Source: Acidobacteriota bacterium (GTDB lineage Bacteria > Acidobacteriota > Vicinamibacteria > Vicinamibacterales > UBA2999). Taken from it: DNA of 37,915 nucleotides. Positions 16,064 through 24,608 of this stretch are shown here, one piece after another. The DNA lies in assembly GCA_022842985.1 (NCBI GenBank), contig JALHON010000011.1, positions 1 through 37,915 on the forward strand. The letters are read 5' to 3'. The notes below the pieces were generated by a model that was given only the letters and a program-made list of their open reading frames with translations, had not been told where the DNA came from and searched no databases. Position numbers and translations under genes: made by a program. Each line of letters opens with the position of its first letter. Within the stretch, counting starts at the first letter, position 1.

Positions 16064-16092
16064 CAACAGCCGCGGCATACCCGCGGCTGCTG
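16064..16092. terminator. Bidirectional hairpin terminator between convergent genes
   Basis: CAGCCGCGG (16067-16075) and CCGCGGCTG (16081-16089) form a perfect 9-bp stem with a 5-nt loop, extendable by three more pairs after one mismatch. It lies between the stops of fic and the barrel-protein gene, which face each other. There is no T tract. Confidence 0.6.
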
Positions 16093-16110
16093 CCCCACCC
16101 GTCACCGTGA

Positions 16111-16854
16111 CTAGAAGCGGAAGCTGAGCACGGCCGAGACCGGCAGCGACCAGCGCTGGCCCACGTCGTTGAGGTTCTCGAGCCCCGTGCCGCGCAGGCC
16201 TTCGAGATCCGTCAGTCCGCCCTGCCACCGCAGCCCCACCTCGGCGCCGAGCGACACGTTCGGATTGATTTTGAACGCCAGGCCCACGTCACCGCCGAGC
16301 ACCGCTACGTTCGAGTCGTCGTAGAACGGCGTGTCGGCAAGCGTCACGCCCGCCGCCGGCACCGTGAAGGTGGAGGGAATGGCCGACACGCGGCGCAGAC
16401 CGGCCACGACGTTGACGTAGGGATCGAGCGGGCCGCTCGTGGGCACGTGCAGACGCAGACCACCTTCGACCGTCAGGTCTTCGTAGTCCGCGAACGCGCC
16501 GTTGAGCGTGAGTCCGGCGACGGTGCCTACCTGCAGCACATCCGCCGAGCCGCGGGCATACGACACGTTGCCGATGAGCTCGAGGTTGTCGGTCAGGCCG
16601 AAGCCGACGCCGCCACCGAAGCGCACCATGCCAAAGCCGCCGTAGACGTCGTTGAACGTCTTGGCATCCACCGACGTTGCCAGGCCGAGCACCGTGCCAC
16701 GGCCACCTTCATGCAGGTCGCCGCTGGCCGTCGTTTCGAGACCGCCACGCAGCGTGACCGAGAACTTGCCCTTCACGCTGTCGTCCTGTGCCTGCGCCGT
16801 AAGGGGCGAGATCAGCAGAGCGGCAGCCACAACACCGAATATCACGCGATTCAT
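16111..16854 (-). CDS. Outer-membrane beta-barrel protein
   Basis: The 247-residue product has a signal peptide (MNRVIFGVVAAALLISPLTA, cleavage at AQA). It continues as alternating beta strands typical of a small barrel: GKFSVTLRGGLETT, YGGFGMVRFGGGVGFGLTDNLELIGNVSYARG and LAFKINPNVSLGAEVGLRWQGG. It ends with Phe-Arg-Phe, the usual C-terminal aromatic recognised by the barrel-assembly machinery. It most resembles the generic OMP-beta-barrel (OmpW/OmpA-like) group; function is unknown and probably structural or small-molecule related. The ATG at 16854 has GGGAGA about 7 nt upstream and is preferred over a GTG six bases earlier. Confidence 0.85.
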   Translation of the reverse strand: MNRVIFGVVAAALLISPLTAQAQDDSVKGKFSVTLRGGLETTASGDLHEGGRGTVLGLATSVDAKTFNDVYGGFGMVRFGGGVGFGLTDNLELIGNVSYARGSADVLQVGTVAGLTLNGAFADYEDLTVEGGLRLHVPTSGPLDPYVNVVAGLRRVSAIPSTFTVPAAGVTLADTPFYDDSNVAVLGGDVGLAFKINPNVSLGAEVGLRWQGGLTDLEGLRGTGLENLNDVGQRWSLPVSAVLSFRF

Positions 16855-17091
16855 ACACACGTCTCCCTATGCCGGTCATACGCCGGAAAGAATGGGTCGC
16901 AGAGACGCGTGTGAGCCTCGGTCGCCTGAGGTCAAGCGGCGCACCTTCGAGGCTTGCGTCTCTACAAGGAGTGACGCGCGACGTTGCACGTTGGTTGCGT
17001 GTTCGTCACAGCCGCTCGTCCCTCCTGGCCCCATCCGCCTCTGCGTTGCGCATGTAGAACCAACGACGCAGCTCTTCCGGAGGTCCGTGAC

Positions 17092-19152
17092 ATGCCACGC
17101 CGCTTGACCAAACTCTTCCTGCTCGGCCTGATGTTCGTGTTCTGCGGCATCGTGCCGTCGTGGGCACAGCCGTATTTCGAACGCAGCCAGGTCATCCAGA
17201 AGCCGGTGCCACCCGATTCGGGGTTCGCCTCGGACGTCGACGTGGACGGCGAGTGGATGGTCGTGGCCGCGGCCAACGACAGCGCCGCCTACGTCTACCG
17301 GAAGTCGGGCACCACGTGGACGCAGTTCACGCGGCTGACCTGTCCGGTGGCGTCGTGCAGCCGCCTGTCGCCAGACCGCGGCTTCGGCGGATCGGTGGCG
17401 GTGGACGGCAACACGCTGGTGGTGTCCATCGATGCGAATCTGGGCGCGCCGTCGTGGCTGGGGCGGCTCTACGTCTACACCTGGTCGGGCGCCGCGTGGG
17501 TGTTCGAGACCGAGCTCTCGCCGCCGTCCGGCTACAACCTCGGCGGCGAGATCGACCTCGACGGCGACTACCTGCTGACCACCGGGGCCGACAACTCCGT
17601 CCAGAACAACATGGGCTGGACGACGTTCGTGTTCACACGCAGCGGCAGTGCGTGGATCCGCAGCGAGCTCACCGTGCCCGGGCGGTCGGCGTCGGCGGAA
17701 GACCTGTTCGGCCTGTCGGTCAGCATCTCGGGCGACACGGCCTGCGTGGGCGCGCCCGCGCCGAGTCCGAGTCCAGGCGCGGTCTACATGTTCCGCCGCA
17801 CGGGTAGCACGTGGGCGGTGGAAGGACCGCCGCTCGTGCCGGTGAGCACGGCCGGCGCCCGCATCGGCTCGAACTGTTCGGTAGACGGCAACACCGTCGC
17901 GATCGGCGTCGAACGGCTCTTCGTGAGTGGCCAGGGCAACACGGGACGTACCTACATCTACCAGCGCACCGGCACCACGTGGGCGCTGGCGCAGACGCTC
18001 GTACCGAACACCGCGAACGCCGTGTTCGGCAAGTCGGTGGCACTGGCCGGCAACGGCCTGGTCGTGGGCGCCCCCGGTGACTTCCAGCATCCGCCGCAGG
18101 CGGTCTTCTTCGCGCGCGAGAACGGCACCTGGGTGGAACGCCTGCGCAGTGACTCGCCCATTCCGTCCACCACCAGCAACACCGTCCGCTTCGGCGTGAC
18201 GGCGGCGGCGGACGGCTCGACGTTCGTCGTGGGTGCGCCCAACGAGTCGTCGTCGAGCCCGGGCGTGGTGGCCACCTACGTCCCGAGCACCACGCCGCCC
18301 GTCAGTGGCCCTCCGGGCGCGCCGCAGTCGGTGCAGGCTGCCGTGAGCGGGAACACGCTGTCGCTCACCTGGGCCGCGCCAGGCGTTGGCGCCCCGGTGA
18401 CGAGCTATACGCTGCTGGCGCGGTTGGCAGCGGGTGGTCCGGTGGTGGCGACGCTGCCGGTGGGCGCGGTCACGAACTTCGGGGTCACGGCCCCCAACGG
18501 CACCTTCATCATCAGCCTCACCGCCACGAACCCGTTCGGCACGGGACCAGAGTCCTCGCCGGTCACGGTCACGCTCCCGGCGGCGGCGGTTGCACCAGGC
18601 GCGCCCGTGGGGCTGGTGGTCAGCGCCGTGGGCTCGACGGCCTCGTTCAGCTGGAATGCGCCCACGTCTGGCGGAACACCGACGGGCTACACCCTGCTCG
18701 CAGGCTTCACGCCCGGATTCGCGACGCCCTTCGCGGCGCTCCCGCTTCCCGTGTCGCCGCGCGCGTTCACGGTGCCGGGCGTGCCGCCCGGCGTGTACTA
18801 CGTGCGCCTCGTCGCGACCAACGCCGGTGGTGCCAGCCCGCCGTCGAACGAAGTGATGTTCACGGTGGCGGCGCCGTCGGCGCCAGCGGCGCCCACGCTG
18901 AACGCGCCCGTGGTGTCGGGCCGCACGGTCAACTTCTCGTGGACGCCCGGCGCCGGCGGTGGGGCGCCCACCTCGTATCTGCTCACCGCGTCGGTCACGC
19001 CAGGCGGACCGGTGATCGCGTCGGTGCCGGTGTCTGGCACGGGTCTCAGCGTGCCGGGTGTGCCGAGCGGCACCTACTACGTGCGGGTGAGCGGCGTGAA
19101 CAGTGTGGGCGCGGGGCCGGCATCCAACTCGGTCACGGTCGTCGTGCCGTAG
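17092..19152 (+). CDS. Secreted FG-GAP-type beta-propeller protein with three Fn3-like repeats
   Basis: The 686-residue protein has a signal peptide (cleavage after SWAQ), and GGAGG 8 nt before the ATG decides the start. Residues about 30-400 contain recurring blades with GEWMVVAAANDSAAYVYRK, GNTLVVSIDA, DTACVGAPAPSP and GLVVGAPGDF, each followed by a Trp-containing SGTTW/GSTW segment: an FG-GAP/integrin-alpha-like propeller without clear calcium motifs. Three fibronectin type III-like modules follow, beginning near 405, 501 and 596, each with the pattern PTSYxLxA...VPGVPxGxYYVRxxxxNxxGxxPxSN. It is probably an extracellular adhesion or surface protein. The last two Fn3 modules look alike, consistent with internal duplication. 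Confidence 0.82.
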   Translation: MPRRLTKLFLLGLMFVFCGIVPSWAQPYFERSQVIQKPVPPDSGFASDVDVDGEWMVVAAANDSAAYVYRKSGTTWTQFTRLTCPVASCSRLSPDRGFGGSVAVDGNTLVVSIDANLGAPSWLGRLYVYTWSGAAWVFETELSPPSGYNLGGEIDLDGDYLLTTGADNSVQNNMGWTTFVFTRSGSAWIRSELTVPGRSASAEDLFGLSVSISGDTACVGAPAPSPSPGAVYMFRRTGSTWAVEGPPLVPVSTAGARIGSNCSVDGNTVAIGVERLFVSGQGNTGRTYIYQRTGTTWALAQTLVPNTANAVFGKSVALAGNGLVVGAPGDFQHPPQAVFFARENGTWVERLRSDSPIPSTTSNTVRFGVTAAADGSTFVVGAPNESSSSPGVVATYVPSTTPPVSGPPGAPQSVQAAVSGNTLSLTWAAPGVGAPVTSYTLLARLAAGGPVVATLPVGAVTNFGVTAPNGTFIISLTATNPFGTGPESSPVTVTLPAAAVAPGAPVGLVVSAVGSTASFSWNAPTSGGTPTGYTLLAGFTPGFATPFAALPLPVSPRAFTVPGVPPGVYYVRLVATNAGGASPPSNEVMFTVAAPSAPAAPTLNAPVVSGRTVNFSWTPGAGGGAPTSYLLTASVTPGGPVIASVPVSGTGLSVPGVPSGTYYVRVSGVNSVGAGPASNSVTVVVP

Positions 19153-19205
19153 TCGCGTGAATGTGCGGGACGGGTGGCTGGCGTCGCCCAGCCACCTGTC
19201 TCGCT

Positions 19206-19211
19206 TAGGAT
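19206..19211 (+). promoter_or_regulatory. -10 box for a leaderless amidohydrolase transcript
   Basis: TAGGAT ends 6 nt before the GTG at 19218, so transcription would start on the start codon. Confidence 0.5.
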
Positions 19212-19217
19212 GCTGTG

Positions 19218-20615
19218 GTGACTCGACCACTCACCCTCGGCCTGGCCGCAGTCCTCGTCGCGCTGCACCTCATCAGTGTTTCCGTTGGCGCGCAGCAATC
19301 CGCCGCCGACCGCCGCACCTGGCTCGCACCCGGCCAGGCCACGAGCGACGATCCCCGTCGCGTGCCGGTGCCCGACCCACCGGCGCCCACGACCACGCTC
19401 GTCGTGCGCAACGGCCGCGTGTTCGATGGCACCGGCAGCGCCGCGCGTCCGGCCACGGTGGTGATCCGCGGCAATCGCATCGACCGTATCCTGCCGGCCA
19501 ATGCGCCGCCGGGCAGCTGGCCGGCCGACGCGCAGATGATCGACGCCACCGGCCGCACGGTGATGCCGGGCCTCATCGACCTGCACACACACCTCACCTA
19601 CTTCGAGCCGGGGCTCTCGGTGGAGACCGACGCGGACCTGGGCGACGCCACCCTGCGTGGCGCCGAAAGGCTGCGCTTCTACCTGGAAAGTGGCATCACG
19701 TCCGTGCGCGACGTGGCCAGCAGCGGTACGGCACCCTTCACGCTGAAGCGCTGGGTGGCGGAGCGGCGCCTTCCCGGTCCGCGGGTGTTCGCGGCCGGCC
19801 GCCTCATCACGGGCCTCGGCGGCCACGGCGGCGAAGGCCGCACGCCGAAAGCCTATGGCTTCGACGCGGTGCGCGAGGCCAGCGGACCTGATGACTGGCG
19901 CGAAGCCGTGCGCGAGCAGTTCAAGGCCGGCGCCGACCTGATCAAGTTCGCCAGTCACTACTCGAAAGCCGAGATCGCCGCCGGCATCGAGGAAGCGCAC
20001 GCGCTGGGCCTCAAGACCACGGTGGATGCCGAGGGCTTCTACATCCAGTGGGCCGTGGAGGCCGGCATCGACACGGTAGAGCACCCGCTGCCGCGCACCG
20101 CAGACACGGTGGCCCTGATGGCGAAGAAGGGCGTGGCGTCGGTGCCGACGATCGTGCCCTACGACTACATCTTCGACCAGATGGGCGGCTACTTCGGCTC
20201 CACCTCGCGCCGCTTCGACTTCTCGAAGCAGTCCACGCGCGCGATGCTGAAGACCATGAAAGACGCCGGCATCACGCTGGGCATCGGCACGGACCTGGTG
20301 GCGGAGTGGTTCCGCTACCTGCCGGAGCCGTATCTCATCGAAGCGTGCGAGTTCGTGGCGGCCGGCTACACGCCGGCGCAGGTGCTGGGCATCGCCACCA
20401 AGACCAACGCGCAGATCCTCGACATGGCCGATAAACTCGGCACGCTCGAACCCGGCAAGCTGGCGGACGTGCTCATCGTGGACGGCCAGCCCGATGTGCG
20501 CATCGACGACCTGGCGAAGGTGGACACGGTGATCCGCGACGGCGTGGTGGCCGTGCGCGCCGGGCAGGTGGTGATTCCGAAGCATGTGCCGGTGGTGGCG
20601 CCGAAGCGGCCGTAG
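19218..20615 (+). CDS. Exported amidohydrolase (imidazolonepropionase-like)
   Basis: The 465-residue enzyme has a signal peptide (LTLGLAAVLVALHLISVSVGAQ) and an amidohydrolase-superfamily TIM barrel. Visible metal-site elements are LIDLHTH (His123, His125), LIKF (Lys243, the usual carboxylated lysine), VEHPL (His289) and GIGTD (Asp359). The position that usually holds the third histidine ligand (AHAHG in relatives) reads VDAEG (Asp270, Glu272), so the metal site is altered or this is a subfamily with Asp. FYIQWAVEAGIDTVEHPLPR and LGTLEPGKLADVLIVDG are family hallmarks. It probably hydrolyses a cyclic amide or dipeptide in the periplasm. GTG 19215 is an alternative start 3 nt earlier; the -10 spacing favours 19218. 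Confidence 0.87.
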   Translation: MTRPLTLGLAAVLVALHLISVSVGAQQSAADRRTWLAPGQATSDDPRRVPVPDPPAPTTTLVVRNGRVFDGTGSAARPATVVIRGNRIDRILPANAPPGSWPADAQMIDATGRTVMPGLIDLHTHLTYFEPGLSVETDADLGDATLRGAERLRFYLESGITSVRDVASSGTAPFTLKRWVAERRLPGPRVFAAGRLITGLGGHGGEGRTPKAYGFDAVREASGPDDWREAVREQFKAGADLIKFASHYSKAEIAAGIEEAHALGLKTTVDAEGFYIQWAVEAGIDTVEHPLPRTADTVALMAKKGVASVPTIVPYDYIFDQMGGYFGSTSRRFDFSKQSTRAMLKTMKDAGITLGIGTDLVAEWFRYLPEPYLIEACEFVAAGYTPAQVLGIATKTNAQILDMADKLGTLEPGKLADVLIVDGQPDVRIDDLAKVDTVIRDGVVAVRAGQVVIPKHVPVVAPKRP

Positions 20616-20672
20616 GCAAGCCGCTCCGACATCCGGTCGCGCCGAGGCAGAAGCGCGGAAGCTCGGCCGTGC

Positions 20673-20678
20673 TACTCT
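20673..20678 (+). promoter_or_regulatory. Possible -10 box of the creatininase operon
   Basis: TACTCT lies about 30 nt before the TTG start of the first operon gene, followed by a CGGAG ribosome-binding site. No -35 is evident. Confidence 0.35.
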
Positions 20679-20708
20679 GCGCCGGTCCCATTTTCCCGGA
20701 GACCCACG

Positions 20709-21419
20709 TTGCGCATCAGCGACATGCACTGGATGCAGGTGCAGGAGTACCTGCAGCGCGACGATCGCGCCGTCCTGCCACTCGGCAGCACCGAACAACA
20801 CAGCTACCTGCGGCTGACCGTGGACTGCATCCTGCCCGAGCGCCTGGCGCTCGATGCGGCCGAACCGCTCGGCATTCCCGTGTTTCCCGTGCTGCCCTAC
20901 GGCGTGACGCCGTACTTCCGTGAGTTTCCCGGCTCAGTGTCGCTCAAGGTCGACACCCACCTGCGCGTCGTGGGCGACATCCTCGACAGCCTGGCGCACA
21001 GCGGCTTCCGGCGCATCCTCATCGTGAACGGCCACGGCGGCAACAGCGCCGTGCAGCAACTGGCCGTCGAATGGGCCGCGGATCATCCCGGCTGCCGTGT
21101 GATCTTCCACAACTGGTGGAACGCGCCGCAGACGTGGGCGAAGGTGCAGGCGATCGATCCCGTGGCATCGCACGGTTCGTGGATGGAGAACTTCCCGTGG
21201 ACGCGCCTGCCCGGGGTGACCGTGCCGGCGACGCAGCGGCCCATGGTGGACATGGCGCGCGTGCGCGCGCTCGACCCAGTGGCACTCAAGCAGTACCTCG
21301 GTGACGGCAACTTCGGCGGCTACTACGAGCGGCCGGACGACGAGGTGCTGGCGCTGTGGCAGGTGGCGGTGGAAGAAACACGCGCGCTGCTCGACGGCAC
21401 CTGGGGCGACGCCACGTGA
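20709..21419 (+). CDS. Creatininase-family amidohydrolase
   Basis: The 236-residue protein begins at a TTG preceded by CGGAG. It matches the creatininase (creatinine amidohydrolase) fold: LPLGSTEQHSYLRLTVDCILPERLALDAAEPLGIPVFPVLPYG supplies the metal ligands Glu, His and Asp, and VNGHGGN supplies the second ligand cluster. The usual EQHGPHLPLGTD is replaced by EQHSYLRLTVD, one residue shorter, so this belongs to a distinct subgroup and its substrate need not be creatinine. It is the first gene of a five-gene operon with a ketopantoate-reductase homologue, an SDR, an M20 peptidase and an APC permease, so a cyclic amide from the same pathway is likely (inference). Confidence 0.88.
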   Translation: MRISDMHWMQVQEYLQRDDRAVLPLGSTEQHSYLRLTVDCILPERLALDAAEPLGIPVFPVLPYGVTPYFREFPGSVSLKVDTHLRVVGDILDSLAHSGFRRILIVNGHGGNSAVQQLAVEWAADHPGCRVIFHNWWNAPQTWAKVQAIDPVASHGSWMENFPWTRLPGVTVPATQRPMVDMARVRALDPVALKQYLGDGNFGGYYERPDDEVLALWQVAVEETRALLDGTWGDAT

Positions 21420-22462
21420 GCGCGTCCCCGGCACCGCGCACGCTCATCTGGGGCGCCGGGGCCATCGGCGGCACGCTGGGCGCGTATCTGGCCCGGGCCG
21501 GACGCGACGTCACGCTCGTGGACACGGTGGCCGAGCACGTCGAGGCCATCGCACGCGAGGGGCTTCAGATCACCGGCCCCATCGACACGTTCACCGCACG
21601 TGTGCCGGCGTTCACGCCTGAGACGCTGCGCGGCACCTGGGACGAGATCATCCTGGCCACCAAGGCGCATCACACCGAGGCGGCGGTGCGGGCGCTGGCG
21701 CCGCATCTGTCTGCCGATGGCTACGTCGTGTCCGCACAGAACGGCCTGAACGAACTGGCGATCGCCGACGTTGTGGGCGCGTCGCGCACGGTGGGCGCGT
21801 TCGTGAACTTCGGCGCGGACTACCTGGAGCCTGGTGTGGTGCACTACGGCGGCCGGGGCGCTGTGGTGGTGGGTGAGATCGATGGCCGGATCACGCCGAG
21901 GGCCACGGCGATCCGCGACGGCTGGCAGGTATTCGATGCACGCGCCATCGTCACGCCGAACATCTGGGGCTACCTGTGGGGCAAGGAAGCCTACGGCGCG
22001 ATGCTCTTTGCCACGGCGCTGACCAACGAGTCCATTGCCGATGCGCTGGCGATGCCCGCGTACCGCCCCGTCTACATCGCACTCGCGCGCGAGATGCTGG
22101 CAGTGGCAGCGGCGCGGTCGGTCGTGCCCGAGGCGTTCGACGGCTTCGATCCGCTCGCCTACAGCCCCTCGACGCCGCCCGGCGCGGCCGCGGCTTCGCT
22201 CGACGCGCTGGTCGCCCACAACCGCAAGTCCGCCAAGTCGCACAGCGGCATCTGGCGCGATCTGGCCGTGCGCAAGCGGCCCACCGAGGTGGACGCGCAG
22301 CTCGGCATCGTCGTGACGCTCGCCGCCGAGGCCGGCGTACCCGTGCCACTCACCGCGCGCCTCGTCGCGCTCATCCACGACATCGAACGCGGCGAACGTC
22401 CGCAGGCGCTCGAGACACTCGATCTGCTGGCCGTCGCGCTGGCCACCGCGAAACCCAAATGA
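21416..22462 (+). CDS. Ketopantoate reductase-family (ApbA/PanE) dehydrogenase
   Basis: The 348-residue product starts at a GTG overlapping the creatininase stop (GTGA). The N-terminal Rossmann motif GAGAIGGTLGAYLARAGRDV, the VSAQNGLNE segment and the C-terminal ApbA helical domain (WGKEAYGAMLFATALTNESIADAL, then RPTEVDAQLGIVV near the end) place it in the 2-dehydropantoate 2-reductase family. Classical PanE makes pantoate for CoA synthesis. Family members in catabolic operons often act on other 2-oxo or 2-hydroxy acids, and the neighbourhood here argues for that. The second motif has KAHHTEAAVRAL, where PanE usually has the catalytic/NADPH-binding KAYQ. Substrate unknown. Confidence 0.85.
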   Translation: MSASPAPRTLIWGAGAIGGTLGAYLARAGRDVTLVDTVAEHVEAIAREGLQITGPIDTFTARVPAFTPETLRGTWDEIILATKAHHTEAAVRALAPHLSADGYVVSAQNGLNELAIADVVGASRTVGAFVNFGADYLEPGVVHYGGRGAVVVGEIDGRITPRATAIRDGWQVFDARAIVTPNIWGYLWGKEAYGAMLFATALTNESIADALAMPAYRPVYIALAREMLAVAAARSVVPEAFDGFDPLAYSPSTPPGAAAASLDALVAHNRKSAKSHSGIWRDLAVRKRPTEVDAQLGIVVTLAAEAGVPVPLTARLVALIHDIERGERPQALETLDLLAVALATAKPK

Positions 22463-23226
22463 ACATCGACTTCACGGGCATGACCGCGCTTGTCACCGGG
22501 GCGGCGCACGGATTCGGACGGGCGATCAGTCTGGCGTTCGCCACGCGCGGCGCCCACGTGTGGGCCTGCGACGTGCTCGCCGATGAACTGCGCGAAACAG
22601 AGGACCTGTGCCGAGGTGCCGGTGGCACCTGCCGCGCCGTCGTGCTCGACGTCCGCGATCGCGCGGCTGTGGACGCCTGCGTGGCACAGGCGACGTCGGC
22701 CACCGGGCGTGTGGACGTGCTCGTGAACAACGCCGGCGGCGTGCTGGGGCAGGTGGGCCAGCCGCTCGAACTGGTGACGCCCGAGCAGTGGCAGGCGATC
22801 TTCGACGTCAACGTGACCGGCGCGTTCTACTGCGCGCAGGCAGTGGCGCCGGGCATGAAGGCGGCCCGCGCCGGACGCATCGTGAACATCTCGAGCGGCG
22901 CCGGCCTGGGCATCAGCCTCACAGGCATTCAGGCGTATGCCTCGGCGAAGGCCGCGCAGATCGGGCTCACGCGCCAGCTGGCGCACGAGCTGGGCCCGTG
23001 GGGCATCACGGTGAACAACATCGCGCCGGGGTTCGTGCGATCGAACCCCACCACCGAGCGGCAATGGGCCTCGTACGGCGAAGAGGGTCAGCGCGCGCTC
23101 GTCGATCGCATCGCCCTCAAGCGGCTCGGCTCGCCCGACGACATCGCCCACGGCGTGCTCTTCTTCGCGTCGGAGTACGCCGGCTGGATCACCGGGCAGG
23201 TCATCTCGATCGACGGAGGCAAGTGA
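22459..23226 (+). CDS. Short-chain dehydrogenase/reductase
   Basis: The 255-residue classical SDR has the cofactor motif TGAAHGFGRA, an acidic residue after the second strand (WACDV) suggesting NAD preference, NNAGG, NISSGAG with the catalytic serine region, and the catalytic YASAK (Tyr160, Lys164). It ends GQVISIDGGK, as typical SDRs do. Its start overlaps the preceding stop (ATGA) and its stop overlaps the next start. It probably oxidises or reduces a hydroxyl group on an intermediate of the operon's pathway; the substrate cannot be deduced from the sequence. Confidence 0.9.
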   Translation: MNIDFTGMTALVTGAAHGFGRAISLAFATRGAHVWACDVLADELRETEDLCRGAGGTCRAVVLDVRDRAAVDACVAQATSATGRVDVLVNNAGGVLGQVGQPLELVTPEQWQAIFDVNVTGAFYCAQAVAPGMKAARAGRIVNISSGAGLGISLTGIQAYASAKAAQIGLTRQLAHELGPWGITVNNIAPGFVRSNPTTERQWASYGEEGQRALVDRIALKRLGSPDDIAHGVLFFASEYAGWITGQVISIDGGK

Positions 23227-24608
23227 TGGCGACTGACGCGGTGCTCGACCATCTGCGCGCCGGGCACGAGCGTGTGTTCGCGCGGCTGGTCGAGTTCGCG
23301 GCGATTCCCAGCATCAGCACCGATCCCGCCCACGCCGCCGACATCGCGCGGGCGGCACGCTGGGTGGCCCACGAGATCACCGCCGCCGGCCCGTTCACCG
23401 TGCGCGAGCTGCCCACCGGTGGCCACCCCGTGGTCTACGCGGAGTGGCTGGGCGCGCCCGGACAGCCGACGGTGCTCGTCTACGGCCACTACGACGTGCA
23501 GCCGCCCGACCCGATCGACAAGTGGGTCAGCCCGCCCTTCACGCCCACCGTGCGCGACGGCCGGCTCTACGCGCGCGGCGTGTCAGACGACAAGGCGCCG
23601 ATGCTCGTGCCGATTGCCGTGGCCGCGGCGTTCTTCGCCGTGGAAGGCCGGCTGCCGGTGAACGTGAAGCTGCTCTTCGAAGGCGAGGAAGAGATCGGCA
23701 GCGCGCACCTCGAGCACTTCATCCGCACGCATGCGTCGATGCTCGCGGCCGACGTCGTCGTGTCGGCCGACGGCGCGATGTGGCGGCCGAGCGAGCCCTC
23801 CCTCACGGTGGCGAGTCGCGGCCTGTGCGGGCTCGAACTCACGCTGACGGCGGCCGGCAAAGACCTGCACTCGGGCCGGCATGGCGGCGGCGTGGCCAAT
23901 CCGCTGCATGCGCTGGCCGCGCTCATCGCCTCGCTGCACAACGCGGACGGCCGCGTGGCGGTCGAGGGCTTCTACGACGACGTGCAGGAGCTCACGGCTG
24001 ACGAGCGCGCGGCAATCGCCGCGCTGCCCTACGACGAAGCGGCGTACCTGGCGCAGATCGGTGCGCCGGCGCTTGTCGGCGAGCCCGGCTACACCACGCT
24101 CGAACGGCAGTGGACGCGACCCACGCTCGAAGTGAACGGCCTGTGGGGCGGATATCAGGGCCCGGGGCAGAAGACGGTGATTCCCGCCGAAGCGCACGCC
24201 AAGATCACCTGCCGGCTTGTGCCCGTGCAGGACCCGTCGCGTGTGGCCGCCAGCGTGCAGCGGCATCTCGAGGCCCACGTGCCGCCCGGCACGCGCCTGG
24301 CTGTGACGATCGCCGACCACGGCGCCCGGGCCGCACATATCCGCACCGACCATCCGGCACTCGCGGCCGCTTCAGCGGCGCTGCAGGCCACCTACGGCGT
24401 GCCGCCGCTCATCGTGCGCATGGGCGGCACGGTGCCAATCGCCGAGCTCTTCCAGACGCATCTTGGTCTCGAGACAGTGTTCTTCTCGTTCTCCACGGCG
24501 GATGAAGACTTCCACGCGCCCAACGAGTTCTTCCGCATCCATCGACTGCACGAAGGACTCGAAGCCTGGACGCGGTACTGGCGGATGCTCGGCGAGTCAC
24601 GGACATGA
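23226..24608 (+). CDS. M20-family metallopeptidase (dipeptidase-like)
   Basis: The 460-residue protein carries the full M20 metal site: VYGHYDVQPPDP (His, Asp), ARGVSDDKAPM (bridging Asp), FEGEEEIGS (catalytic and ligand Glu), VVVSADGAMW, the dimerisation-domain histidine in DLHSGRHGG, and FHAPNEFF near the C terminus. These features and the length match the CNDP/carnosinase-like branch, which cleaves dipeptides and N-acyl amino acids in the cytoplasm. It starts with TGATG overlap after the SDR gene and overlaps the permease start by ATGA. It would hydrolyse a peptide or amide taken up by the adjacent permease (inference). Confidence 0.92.
   Translation: MATDAVLDHLRAGHERVFARLVEFAAIPSISTDPAHAADIARAARWVAHEITAAGPFTVRELPTGGHPVVYAEWLGAPGQPTVLVYGHYDVQPPDPIDKWVSPPFTPTVRDGRLYARGVSDDKAPMLVPIAVAAAFFAVEGRLPVNVKLLFEGEEEIGSAHLEHFIRTHASMLAADVVVSADGAMWRPSEPSLTVASRGLCGLELTLTAAGKDLHSGRHGGGVANPLHALAALIASLHNADGRVAVEGFYDDVQELTADERAAIAALPYDEAAYLAQIGAPALVGEPGYTTLERQWTRPTLEVNGLWGGYQGPGQKTVIPAEAHAKITCRLVPVQDPSRVAASVQRHLEAHVPPGTRLAVTIADHGARAAHIRTDHPALAAASAALQATYGVPPLIVRMGGTVPIAELFQTHLGLETVFFSFSTADEDFHAPNEFFRIHRLHEGLEAWTRYWRMLGESRT

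Noticed and set aside
16876-19230. Long minus-strand open frame opposite the FG-GAP/Fn3 gene
   Set aside because: Very rich in Arg, His and Gly with no domain or signal; an antisense shadow of a high-G+C gene that has a clear ribosome-binding site and signal peptide.
19077-20801. Long minus-strand frame opposite the amidohydrolase
   Set aside because: His/Arg-rich shadow; the plus-strand amidohydrolase has intact motifs.
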